Below, one piece after another: positions 1 through 11,593 of a stretch of 64,000 nt of DNA. The stretch is from Congeria kusceri (Eukaryota > Mollusca > Bivalvia > Myida > Dreissenidae), in contig CM051029.1 in NCBI GenBank assembly GCA_027627225.1, positions 6,134,404 to 6,198,403 of the forward strand, in the 5' to 3' direction. The position numbers and the translations under genes are program-made. Under the pieces are notes generated by a model that worked only from the letters and a program-made list of their open reading frames with translations, was not told the origin of the DNA and made no database searches. The stretch's first letter is position 1. Each line of letters begins with the position of its first letter.

Positions 1-37
1 AGGGGTACGACGCTGGCTTTTTGATTGTTAGTACCCT

Positions 38-48
38 GGTTCAAATCC
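38..48 (+). other. B-box-like promoter motif, possible end of a SINE head
   Basis: The motif ggttcaaatcc resembles the tRNA internal B box (GGTTCGANNCC). The window begins just upstream, so any A box cannot be judged. It may be the end of a tRNA-derived SINE head; chance is also possible. Confidence 0.2.
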
Positions 49-111
49 TGCACAGACCACTGGAATGTTTCTGAGCCAAAAATTATCCCACATTTTCTGA
101 TCTGCAACCAC

Positions 112-650
112 AAGGTTTCCCGTAGGATTTATTGATGGCATGTCGGCATCCCCGACACAGCCCCTGCGACAAAAATCGGCACAAGAAAGATCTTTCCAAT
201 CCGACCCTTTAGTCGCCCCCTCCGCAGATATAGGCCGCTCAGTTTAATCCCCACCTCCTCGTTATCGGCCGCATCGCCCTACGCCAGCTGCCTGAAATCA
301 GCGGCACACTTGAACCCATCTCTCAAAAATCGGCCGCATCGCCCTACGCCAGCTGCCGGAAATCAGCGGCACACTTGAACCCATCTGTCAAAAATCGGCC
401 GCATTACGCGACCCCTTTCCGAAATCGTTGCGGCGATCAAATCGGCAGTATCGCTTTAACTACCGCCTTTTATCGCTTAAAATTCCTAGCTCTTTGCTCG
501 ACCGGCAACTCTCTTTGCATTATCTTTAATTTGGAAATTATTAATTTTATAAAACTTAAACTATTAAAAATATCTCCTCCTAAAATCGCAATAACCGAGG
601 TATTCTTCGTTAAAAAAAATGTGTTGGAGGCAGTGTACAATTGCAATAGT
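112..650. mobile_element. Interspersed repeat, probably a MITE-like DNA element
   Basis: The left side has ggtttcccgtagg followed by catgtcggc. A second stretch at about 58385-58600 shares the internal sequence tttataaaactnaaactatt and neighbouring bases, and ends in cctgcgggaaaccctga, whose reverse complement matches the left end here. That pattern suggests a DNA element with terminal inverted repeats starting near GGGTTTCCCG. The right end in this copy is unclear because it runs into the GTA microsatellite. No transposase is visible. Confidence 0.45.
264..405. repeat. 65-bp tandem repeat, about 2.2 copies
   Basis: The unit starts atcggccgcatcgccctacg at 264 and again at 329, and a partial third begins at 394, giving an exact 65-base period with very few differences. 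The stretch is much more GC-rich than the rest of the window and lies inside the MITE-like element. Confidence 0.85.
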
Positions 651-691
651 GTGTTCACATGATACTTGTTAAGTTTTTAAAATTACAAATA

Positions 692-760
692 GGAGTAGTA
701 GTAGTATTAGTATTAGTAGTAGTAGTAGTTGTAGTAGAAGTGGTAGTAGTAGTAGTAGTA

Positions 761-794
<34 letters not shown>

Positions 795-849
795 CAGTAG
801 TAGTAGTAGTAGTAGTAGTAGTACTAGTAATAGTAGCAGTAGCCGTAAC

Positions 850-883
<34 letters not shown>

Positions 884-943
884 CTAGTAGTAGTAAAAGT
901 AGTCGTAGTAGTAGTGGTAGTAGTAGTAGTAATAGTAGTAGTG

Positions 944-1007
<64 letters not shown>

Positions 1008-1055
1008 TAGTAGTAGTAGTAGTAGTAGTAGTAATAGCAATAGTAGTAGTAGTAA

Positions 1056-1126
<71 letters not shown>

Positions 1127-1140
1127 CTAGTAGTAGTATC
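692..1140. repeat. (GTA)n microsatellite, about 450 bp
   Basis: Nearly uninterrupted GTA/TAG triplets with scattered point changes. It produces long artificial poly-Val and poly-Leu reading frames. It sits about 80 bp upstream of the first recognisable exon of the Ig receptor pseudogene. Confidence 0.97.
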
Positions 1141-1749
1141 AGTGTTGGCGGTGAAATGTGTGGGTACGGTTTATTGGTAGTTGTACTTTTATGTGTAACA
1201 ATAAATCTACTGTCCTAGTTGTCATCAGTGGAGTGTCAAACCATCGCACTTGATGCTGATGTGGATGACGAGGTTTTGACTTTCGGCAGCAGACAACCAT
1301 TAATATGCACAACACCGTCAACAGTGGCGTTAGTTGAATGGTTTAGGAATGATAAAGCATCCAGCGTCGAATCAATAGTCGTGTACAAGATTTGTTCAAC
1401 GGAGTTGGTTATTACACTATACTAGAGGATGCTGACAATATAGAATGTGTTTGTAGTTCAGCATCTGTGTTTTCATGTGTTTTCAAATCATGCGACGGTC
1501 AAAATTGGCGTTGCTCTGCAGCAATAGGCGGTTTTGATGCGTTCAGCAACAACTACACACTCGTCTTTGCATGTAAGTACTAAACCTAATGCAAACGCCT
1601 GCACATGTAACTACTGCTTTCTGACCATCATGTAAGTTGGTATCTGTGCTATAACTCAATGCTTTATTTATTTTACGTTCCTGATTCGGTTTGTTTAGCC
1701 AAGTCTATAACTGTTCATAACAATATGTTATCTATTCTTTGGACAAAAT

Positions 1750-1830
1750 AATAATAATATTATTATTATTATTATTTTTATTATTATTTTTTTTTAAATA
1801 TTTTTTATTTTTTTTAATTATTATTATGTT
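1750..1830. repeat. AT-rich (TTA)n tract in intron
   Basis: Imperfect ATT/TTA triplets and T runs between exons a and b of the receptor pseudogene. Confidence 0.8.
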
Positions 1831-4800
1831 TACAATTGCAAGTACCAATCTTCTCTGTGACGCGATTCCTCAGACTAACGTTTCGTTCCCTATATATAAT
1901 GAGACCGCGAATTAAACGTGCACAACTTCGCAGAGCAGACCAAGAGCTAGCATTCATTGGTTTGAAGATGACAGGAATATCACGGAATTGGCCATCTATT
2001 CATACAGCTCTGATGTGGCGTCGAGCACTTTGCGATATACACCGATCGCATTCAGCGGGAAGAAGTTGCGGTGTGTGCCGGCTTTAAATACAAAACAAAG
2101 AAAATTACCCCTCGACATTTAAGTGAATTGCAAATTCAATGCGAGTAAACTCCTTACGTGCATGATATTTAGGTAAATGCTACCATACTGTTTTTAAACT
2201 CGCAATATAATAAACACACGGTCGCAATGAGCATTGTGTATAGAAAACAAATATTTTATTAAATGTTCTGTTGGTTACGCTCTGAAAGACCCGGTGACCA
2301 AACCAGTAATTACATTGAAAACACCAGCATATCGGAAACAATTGATCTGCTGGAAAATGAAAAAGTGGAGATTAATTGTTCATCAATTGGATATCCGCTT
2401 CATGTCTACGGGTGGATCTTTCGAGGTAGACATTCAGATGGCGCCAACGTGCGGTTTCAATTTAAACGCGGTGGTGGCAACGTTTTCACGTGAGGCAAGA
2501 AATACGTGTTATCGTCTGAATGGAAGCATAAGTGACCGGACTACTGCTGAAGCAACGACATTACAATTCAATGTACTTTGTAATTTAATCAGATTTATTA
2601 TAACAAAATGCTAACACATTGTGACGCTTATAACTTTTATTTTTTATTCGTTAATGATTCCGTAAACAAACAATATTTTGAGAATTGCGCAGGACATTGT
2701 ATAAATTAATGTTAGCTTTCAGATCCGCCTTCCAATATGCGCTTCCAAAATGTAGCCACAGGATCATCTTCTATTGTTGCCAGTATTCGGTTAGAGAGAG
2801 GTGACACTTTGTCAATTGACTGCACAGTGGATGCTAATCCTCCGGCTGTAGTCTCATGGAGCAGACAAGATAAACATGCTTTCATTCTATAAATCACCAA
2901 TATTCATAATGACAGCCGTGGACGTGTTCTTCATTTAACGTCATCTTTAGACAAGTACACGAAATGTAACAGAAACACTTTCAGCCACTGTTTTGTGTAA
3001 GTGTGTATTTCGATTTAAATAAGCTAGCATCTTTCTTAAACAAATATACCAAACACATTTGTGTTGTAATCATTTTGACATACACATATACGAGTATTCA
3101 TAGTAAATGTATATTACATATGCAGTGATTTAAATTGACGAGCAAGTTTACTTTCATCAAATTTATGTTTCGATACTGCAAAAATCGATAGTGCACCTGA
3201 CACTATATTTGCACATTCACATATTTGACAATACTATTATTACAAAATATGTTTAATATGTACTTGGTGATCAGAAAACTAAAGCAATGTCAAAACAGTG
3301 TTTGTGCATTTATTATGTAAGTGTTTATTACAATAGTTTATTCCAATCTACAAACGTCTCAATTTAAGCACTCAAAACGTAGTATTTATGTCATACATGT
3401 ATAACAACGTTTCGTTTCCAAATTCAGATTGTCCGGATAATCTTTCAGCAACATACAATAATGTATCAGAGATCCTTCTAGAAATTAAGGTCATCGAAGG
3501 CTGTTCGTTACAATTTCCGGCTTAGTCAGAAGTAATCCACCTGCTAGCATTTTGTGGTATGGTCATGGTAAACAAGAGGAGAATGTGCTGCATATTAACA
3601 ACGTAGACGCTTCCATGGTCAACAACGCCACAAGTACCGCAACCAACAATAAGGTCGATAGTATCCGCTGGAGCTTAACGGAGTCTAAAAACCTTACAAT
3701 TGCAATCAATATATTGTGTAAGCTAGTTTTTTCTGTTATTTTAAGAGCTGCTGTTGTTGTTATTACAGTTTGTTGTTGTTGTTGTTGCTATAGTTTTCAC
3801 TCGAATATCCCAGCTTTGTTTTGCAGTTCTGCCATAACTTCAGCTTCTACAAAATACAAGTGTGGTCATAAACACATCTCTCACAGTAGTTTGCAACTTG
3901 TCAGTTCTTGGCAACCCAACGGCATCCAACTGCACTTGGATCAAAATTGAAAGTGATTCCTTTATCAGTACAGAACAAATCCTAACAATTAGTAATGTTC
4001 AATTAACGGACAAAGGAATATACGTATGCAAGGCAACGAACACAATGCAACCAACTGAAGAACATAAAACTGGATATGGACACAGTCAGTTGCAGTTCTA
4101 TCTAAACGTTCAATGTAAGTTTGGCATAACAAGCGCCTTATTTGTGTTCGATGGCTTTATATTATTTTAGCAAGTTTTAATTACAACGTTTGTGTTCTAG
4201 ATTGAGCGTCTATACGTAGCTTCTATGCAAATACTTCAAAACATAAGGCCTTTGTTGTTAACCAGGGTCAGTCCGTAGAGCTCGTCTGTGTAGCTGATGG
4301 TGACCCAGCACCGTCTATTCGAATAATTAAAGCAACGAGTGAAAACACAAAGCTTGTAAAATCTAGATTGCAATCAGCCACAGCTACAATTCCCAAATCA
4401 TGATGTGAATACGATGCTGGAAATTATAAATGCCATGCATATAACTTTTATAATCCAAGTGGACAGGAAGAGTCATTGCGACTATTAGTAAAATATAAGA
4501 TTTACATATTGTAATATACTAGTACCTGTATTGCGTTGTTGGTTTTGACCAATACATTTTTTCTATTTTGTGTTGGTTGATAATGCCTTATTCACATATT
4601 TTTTTTAACAATTATTTCTAAAGGTGCACCTAGAACGTCTCCTTTTTCACCGCCGATTACCTATGTGTACAAAGCGCCTAACGACACAGCAGTGTTCACA
4701 TTCACGATAAAGGCTCATCCAGAACTCAGTACTTCCGACAGCACCTGGTACAGACGTGCAGATACTGAATGGGAACGAATATCCATAGAGAGAAATTACA

Positions 4801-7184
4801 ACATGAATACATCTGAAGACAGACTGCAAGTGCAACTGAAAATAGCACATGCGAATTTGAATGACTTTCACGAATATATGGTGATCGTATCCAATTAAAT
4901 TGGTTCAATATCACACACATATTACATTCACCCACAAGGTTCCTATTATATAATCGTACTAAGATACGTATAAGTTGCGTTGTTTTGTTGATTACTGCTG
5001 TTACTGTGCATGCATTATATTTTACCATATACATGAACATGTGTAAAGCAGATAATATCAACGTTCATATATAAACATGTCATGTTTCTATGTTTTTTTT
5101 TCTGGCAAACCAGAAACTATTAAGGAATTACATGCTGTCAAAACAGGCGATATTTACTACATGGAGTTCTGATTTTAATGGCGGCAAAGAACAAAACTTC
5201 ACAGTTCGATACAAGGCACAGGATCTTGAAAGCTGGTGGGATATACCCTTGTCAAGTTCAGTTAAAACATACACGGTAACTTTGGAGGGATTAAAATCTG
5301 GCATCATCTTATCAAATAAACATTCTTGCAGAAAAACAAAATTGGCAAATCAGATTGGAATTATGTTATTACAGTGTCAATACTTGTAGAAAATGGTAAA
5401 TTATGTTTCTTGTAGCTGCTAATATTGATACTTTGTATTACTAAATTGTTTAAGCCACACTATGCATTATTTGCATTCTCTAATAAAGTCGTGCGTTTTA
5501 CAATGGCTAAACGCATTAAAGATCAAGCCACACTCTTTAAAAGTAAGAAAACAGTGTTACGTTCATTAAATGCCACGGTAGTTAGCACATATTGCAAGTA
5601 ATATATTGTTATTTTAGATTGTTTTGTTTGTTTTTGTCATTTAATTGCAGTGGACAATGACACGAATATGCCTGCCGTTGGTGGTGTCGTTGGTGGTGTG
5701 TTCGGACTTTTAGTAATCTGACTATTTCAGCTGCATTATGGAGATTTTATGGTAACCATATTACATGTACCAATTTCGATACCCAATACGTGTACCTTGA
5801 AATTGCTTGTATAAAAACATTTGAGAACACTGCATTATTTTGTAATTGCTGCTTATGATGTGTTGTCTTATGATATGGCGATACTACAGTACTTGCAATA
5901 GGATTTCAATCGCTTTTGAAAGTCCATATACATTACTAATAATTACCAATAACGGCGCACATTATATATTCCCATGAAAGCACACAAACACACGTTTGAA
6001 ATGCCGTTTTACCTGTTATACATTTGTTAAATATTGATGTATTGTCGTCATGTATTGTGTATATTTGACTTTCCATACACATACTTCCATTTCACAATCA
6101 ACAGAACAGTGATGCAAATATTGCGAAAACCTTGGTAAATAACATTCCGTACGTATTGTATGTTTCATAACCAATGTATATTTGTTTGGATTATTGTTTA
6201 AGCAATAGTTTGTCTATTCGTGTGATTCCATCGTCCGACTTGTTACCTGACTGCGTAATTGTTCTGCATGGTATATAGAAAGTGTAATTATAGAAACAAT
6301 TGACATACTAATATTGCATTGATTTAAAGAAGAAAGATTACATCTTGTATACATCAGTACTTACGCACTTGTTCAAAAATTTGCGCTTATGCAATATTTG
6401 TAGATCAATAATCGTCTAAAACAACAGCAAACTAATGGCATTCAGCTGTACGAAGATCTCTTCAGAGAACCGTGATTATCTAAAAGAAAACGTAGTAAAT
6501 GTATATGAGTCGTCTTTTTGTGCTGTAAATTTGTGTGGCACATTGTATTGTTCGGATCTCATAATGAAGTCGTTCATTAATAGGAACTACACTGATGATA
6601 TAAGTATAAGTACATGAAATATGATGCTAGAAATATGAGTGATAACATCTTAACCTGCTTTTTTCTCAGAACAAACGCCACACAGACAGACGGAAGTTAT
6701 GAAACATGCAGAATTGTTAATCTATTTTTTCTGAGCAATACTTTATAAACTGCCTCCAAACTGGGAGTACATTTTGAATACTGCGTCACACTATGTAGTG
6801 AAAGTGTGCAGATTACAATATTACAATTTAATTTTACCCCGATAGTTTTTTTTATTTTTTTTTGGACTGAATAAAATAATTACGTACGATCATTTTAGTG
6901 TATATTTGATCATTTCACAAATATACACATATAGTTTGTTGTGTTTAGTACACATCATGTATTGTTAATTTATTTTGTGCTTACGTTCATATTACATGCT
7001 CGTTTATATCATGTCACATGTAATAAATAATTATCCATGGAATCATACTCTTATATTAGGTATTTGGTGTCATTCATAGGAACGCTGTTTCAAAATTAAT
7101 CTCTAAAACCCTCTATAGATGCAGTAGTTTGTTAACATATCGTCTGCATCAAGCTAAACTATTTTGCCTTCCATAATATTGCAG

Positions 7185-7381
7185 ACTCTCCAGCGTCTGG
7201 ACATGACAATAAGTATGGGACACTGGCAGAACTTGAATTCCCTGAATATTCGAACATATCTTCTTACGGCTCACGGCGAGATAACCAGACTTCATTAGAC
7301 AGGCAGACTAAGATGGCGTCACAAACTGCGATGTCAACTGATGATCAGACATACGTTAATATGAAATTGTCTACTTTTTAA
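7185..7381 (+). pseudogene. Terminal exon of receptor pseudogene 1: ITAM-like and YVNM motifs
   Basis: The exon follows a clear acceptor (ccataatattgcag) and stays open to TAA at 7379-7381. It encodes a first pair of motifs, YGTL and YSNI, separated by seven residues (7214-7258), which fits the ITAM spacing YxxL/I-x(6-8)-YxxL/I. The C-terminus DDQTYVNMKLSTF matches the end of the member at 24904-25097 (DDQEYVNMKLSTL). YVNM fits the YxxM class bound by PI3K p85 SH2 domains and the YxN class bound by GRB2. Intact despite decay of the upstream exons. Confidence 0.8.
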
Positions 7382-7499
7382 ATGGTGGCAAAGTATAAAT
7401 AAATATGGCGTATAATTGCCCGTCGATATATAGATGTAGCATTGTATTTATGAGTATAGTTAAAGACTAAAGCGATATCTTTCATTGCACATTGTCTTC

Positions 7500-7505
7500 A
7501 ATAAA
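7500..7505 (+). promoter_or_regulatory. Candidate polyadenylation signal
   Basis: AATAAA about 120 bases after the stop codon of pseudogene 1, followed by a GT-rich stretch. A second AATAAA lies at 7398-7403. Confidence 0.5.
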
Positions 7506-9285
7506 GTTGACTTGCATTTCTGTTGCAAAAAGGTTTTGAAATCAATACATAAATACATGTTAATTAAAGTATGGAATTTTATGAAACAACAAACATTGGT
7601 GCGTTAACCGACATAAAGTGCCCATGTTTTATTTTGGCATTTAGGTTTTATTTTACATGATTTAAAACGAATTTGAATCAAGCAGGTAATTTTAGTTACA
7701 ATAGTTTTATGTTTTTTTTTGTTTTCTACTTTGTAATCTATAGCTACAAAAATAAATATGACCTATAACATAAGATAACTTTAAGTCTGTATTTAGGATT
7801 TTCCATATCATTATTTTCAAAACAAAACAGATAAAAATAACAATACAACTAGAAAGCAAAGTGAAAAACATACAAATGACGAAGGAAACATTTGAATAGG
7901 AATAAATCAATAATTACAAGTGTCGATAAGTGTTGTGTAACATAAACCAACTGTCAAGGCAACGTATCTACGTGTAGTTGAGTTTCCGCTTGCATAGACG
8001 AAAACTATTTGTTGATTAAAAACTAGCTTATATTGCGTTTAAAAGCAATGTTTGTTCTTAATTTTTATTCTATTTTAAATATAAATATATGAAAAATAAC
8101 TTTAGTTGGTTAATTGTATTTATGTCACAATATATGTTGTATGATATTACATTCACACTTTAAAACAAACATTTGTGTAGGAATTGAACGCTGTAATTTG
8201 CATAACAATCGCCGTGATTGTTTCGCAAACCTGCTGAAATATATTTATCAAAGTAAGAAAATATCACAATACTTACGGACCATGCAGCGATGTTGAATTC
8301 ATGTTATTCAATATATTGGATCTAGCGTTTATAACTGAATCTTGCAATCATGTTTACAATTACAAATACAGATATGACCTACTAGTTAAGTAAAAGTAAT
8401 CCTATGTTGTAAATAATGTGTGATCTAAATGCATAATGTACAGACTTATGTAACAGTTAACCATTTAAGGCACTAATAAGGTGATACATGTTAAACTAAA
8501 CATTAAACGTTTAATGATGAGATAACAAATATAAAATAATACACAATGAGCTGAAAACGTTTACACATTTTTATCAAATAAAATCAATTTGAACAGTTTG
8601 CAGTTCAGTTTGGTGTTTACATTTTCCACACTTCGAAATCAGCCGAAGTTCATCGTGGTTTATGTAGAATATCGTGACGCTCGCCGAATGTTAACGGTGA
8701 ATAGTCGGATTTAATCTGCATCGGCAGTAATAAAGCTAGTTTTTGTAAAAATGTATTTTGATGATCCGTGTGTTTGCAATAAACAGTATTTAGCAAACCA
8801 AATGTTCCTGATGCCGGTTTACTAACGTCAACAAATGCTCAGCCAGACAATACGATAACCGTTCGATTATAGAATCTGAATCTGGCCAAGTTCACCTTTT
8901 GCGCGGATTTAATAGTGTACGGCTGCAAAGATTTCAGGCACGGGCATGCATACAAATATAGAAAGTACTTGATGCAAAGAAGGAAGTTTTAAATATGAAC
9001 GATATGGAGTTCATATCGATTTCAAATTAACCAACCTATATCTATATCCTATGGACGTATTAAGCAATTTAGGGTGCAAACAGTCCACATGTTACGTAAT
9101 ACAATGTGTGTTTTGATTTTTCACACAGCAGCATTGGTAAATATGATAACATGATAACACGGGTTCAGGTCAGGTTATACGTGATACAAAATCCTACATG
9201 TATGTATAATCAACATAAATATTAACAGACAAAGTGTGTATTACATTTACAATTTACAAATAATGTCACTTCATTCCGCTCATAT
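7506..9285. other. Non-coding AT-rich stretch
   Basis: No exon with Ig, FN3 or other recognisable homology is seen on either strand; open frames are short and in unbiased AT-rich sequence. Confidence 0.6.
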
Positions 9286-10388
9286 GAAGGGATGTAAGAC
9301 GATGCATTTCAATAAATAATACGCACTGGTTTATTGCCCTTGTATAGTAATATTTGTAAGGTTTTAATAGAACAACTGAACTTGATTGAAATACGTTGTG
9401 TTATTCGTTTAATATTTAAAAAAAATATTCCTTCAAATAAAACAATGCGTTAACGCATAATTTTATAATGTTATGTATCCCCACAAGAAACAATCCTTAT
9501 TGGTAATGACTTGTGTGGACGTGTACTAGTAGAGTGAAGAAAATATTGTGGATATAATGTTTAGGACTATGTCTATAGTATTTACGAGAAAAACAATCGA
9601 AATATTACTTAGCATTATATCATTAAACTATAACCGCCCGTTTAATTTTGTCAGTAGCATATGTACACAAACATCATAACGATATGTTGATCTTTGTATC
9701 AGTAAGCTGATTAAATGTCCACGTGTTACATACTAATCGTCACCATAGTGTACCTTGCTCTTTCGAAACCCATCACAAAGTATTAATGAGCATACACAAA
9801 GTAATATTATATTTAATTGCATTCTTACATTAACAAGAACGTAAATTCAAATCCTGCAAATCCTAGTATGACAGTACATGAAATTAAGGTTAAAGAGCAA
9901 TGCCAATTTGTTTACAATGTTTTAATCTCAACTTAGTGACATAAGATGCAGCAAACAAAAAACGCACAGCAAAGAAAGTAGTATGTACTTGTTGAACAGT
10001 ACATCATTGTGTAATAATAAATGACAAGTATAATATAATAAGTCTAAATGCTCATATTATTTAAATTTAAGATTTTTTTGTTGGCGTTTTAATATACTAC
10101 ATTTATTTTAACGTGCAACTTGTGTCTGACTTCTTTTGCGTCGTATATTACGTCATCGTCGTTTTGTCTATTTGCCCGAGTTTAATTATTTTTTGATGAA
10201 ACAATGAACAACCAATGGAAAGTGTTATAATTGTGGATATAATTAACCAGCTGTCTAGTATAATCACTGCAATAGTAACTGTTCGTCATTCGTCAAAACT
10301 ACGCAAACACGTTGACGACATACTTTATTGACTATGCTATAACACAATCAAGAGGTGTGTAAACTAACACTTATTCAACGAATCCTAT

Positions 10389-10690
10389 GGGCCCGGCTAG
10401 TTCAGTTGGTAGAGAACTGAACTGGCTATCCGGGGATCGCGAGTTCGAACCCCAGCCCGGCCACATAACTTGTGTGTGGATTCGTTATAAAATTGTATAA
10501 ACGGCCAGTCTCCCTCTACCTCTGATTAAAGGGCAGTTGTTAGTTACTGGCATAAGTATGTGCACTTAGTGCGGGTAAACCGCTTAATAGATCGGCTAAG
10601 CTTGCACAGGAAAAGTGTGAGTAGGTTAACTGACCGCCGTGATATGACTAAAATACTATTAAAAACGGCGAAAATTCCAAACAAACAAAC
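10389..10690 (+). mobile_element. tRNA-derived SINE
   Basis: A tRNA-like head has an A-box region (tagttcagttggtagag, about 10398-10414) and a B-box (gagttcgaacccc, 10441-10453), with pairing between ggcccggc and gcccggcc broken by one C-C mismatch. The head is followed by a non-tRNA body (aaagtgtgagtaggttaact, gaccgccgtgatatgacta) and an AAAC-rich tail near 10680. The body and tail indicate a SINE rather than a functional tRNA gene. Family assignment needs a repeat library. Confidence 0.7.
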
Positions 10691-11544
10691 CAATTTACAT
10701 GGGCATGTATTTAACAGACAAATGGTAATGTTATCAATGATGTAAAACGATATTAAACGCCAGTATGGAGTCACGATGTCCGCTCTAAACTGTCACTACT
10801 AATTAAGGGTCCTATCTATTTGGTAAACACTACTAAGAAGGCTTTTGCCTAATGGCGGCTGTTAAGTGAGTTAAATGGAATGGTACGTGACTGTAGAGAA
10901 AGAAATAAGCACATGCAGTTCATTAATATTTCAGTTACTATTTTGTAAACGGATGTTTATCATGGGTCTAACTGACTTACTTTGCCATTTACATATATTA
11001 AATTTCAATATTTCATTCGGGAAAAAAGGAAGTTTTGTGTATTAATTAAGGATTGTTTTATAAAAACCCTCTGTTAAGCTTCAAATTGATATTGATTGAC
11101 ATATGTTCCAATAAGCGGATATATACAAACAAATTAAGTGTCAATGCATGATTTATGATATTACAAATACAATGGTGTAATTATACAATCATCTTGTAAA
11201 AAAACTGGTGTCAATCAACTGAAACTGATACATTAACGTGGCCTATAGATATTTAGAAACACAAACTGTTTTAGAAGGAGTATGCTCAAATTACACACAC
11301 TGATAGAGAGCAATTAATAAATGCGTAAGTTTAATTTTATAAATACAGCTTACACACAAGTTTGTCATTGAAACGACATAGTGTCAAAGATCATGTATAT
11401 GTAAACAGTTTAGTGTGTAAATAATAAATGTAGTGGTGATGAAATTTAAAACCACTATATACACAATGCTCGCATTTCCTATTTATTTGCAATTGTCATA
11501 AAATGTAATTAGTTAGGGATCTATTGTGGGAATAAACAGAGACG

Positions 11545-11593
11545 ATGTTCCTCTTGAAATTTGTGTGGATATTAATCTTGTCGAGATGTACAG
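11545..11593 (+). CDS. Signal-peptide first exon (family member 2)
   Basis: ATG opens MFLLKFVWILILSRCT, a short hydrophobic leader, and the exon ends in ACAG|GTACG after 49 bases, leaving phase 1. A paralogous 49-base exon lies at 46210-46258 (MLYFTFVWILIMSRVR). The next phase-1 acceptor on this strand that starts an Ig domain is exon a at 20518, which would give a Gly-Ala-Ser junction after the leader. The 9-kb intron between them makes the link an inference. Confidence 0.6.

Larger units (their letters stand above)
1219..7381 (+). pseudogene. Ig/FN3 transmembrane receptor pseudogene with ITAM-like tail (family member 1)
   Basis: Exons recognised by similarity to the other members: a 1219-1572, b 1843-2141, c 2289-2579, d 2723-2996, e 3428-3717, f 3827-4114, g 4201-4494, h 4624-4938, FN3 5114-5395, TM 5651-5751, tail about 6466-6511, 6670-6716 and 7185-7381. 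Lesions are many: a frameshift near 1389 in a; stop in b (NETAN* before TCTTSQ); frameshifts in c; stops in d, e, f (3835-3837), g and h; mutated donors after g (AT for GT) and after 6716 (TT); a frameshift in FN3; TGA 719-721 of the 5 kb block in TM. The last exon is intact and encodes KYGTL...EYSNI and finally TYVNMKLSTF. A polyadenylation signal AATAAA lies at 7500. No signal-peptide exon is seen upstream inside the window. The tail could still be exapted, but the body is dead. Confidence 0.88.

Noticed and set aside
659..1180. Long poly-Val (plus) and poly-Leu (minus) open frames
   Set aside because: They are translations of a GTA microsatellite in any frame without stops; no flanking splice or protein support.
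6670..6716. Reading the 47-base tail exon as QTPHRQTEV rather than DGSYETC
   Set aside because: Both frames look conserved because the nucleotides are conserved; only the DGSY frame keeps splice phase in member 2 and aligns with the tyrosine exons of member 5.
10389..10463. Functional tRNA gene
   Set aside because: A C-C mismatch in the acceptor stem, a non-standard variable region and an attached SINE body with AAAC tail point to a SINE head.
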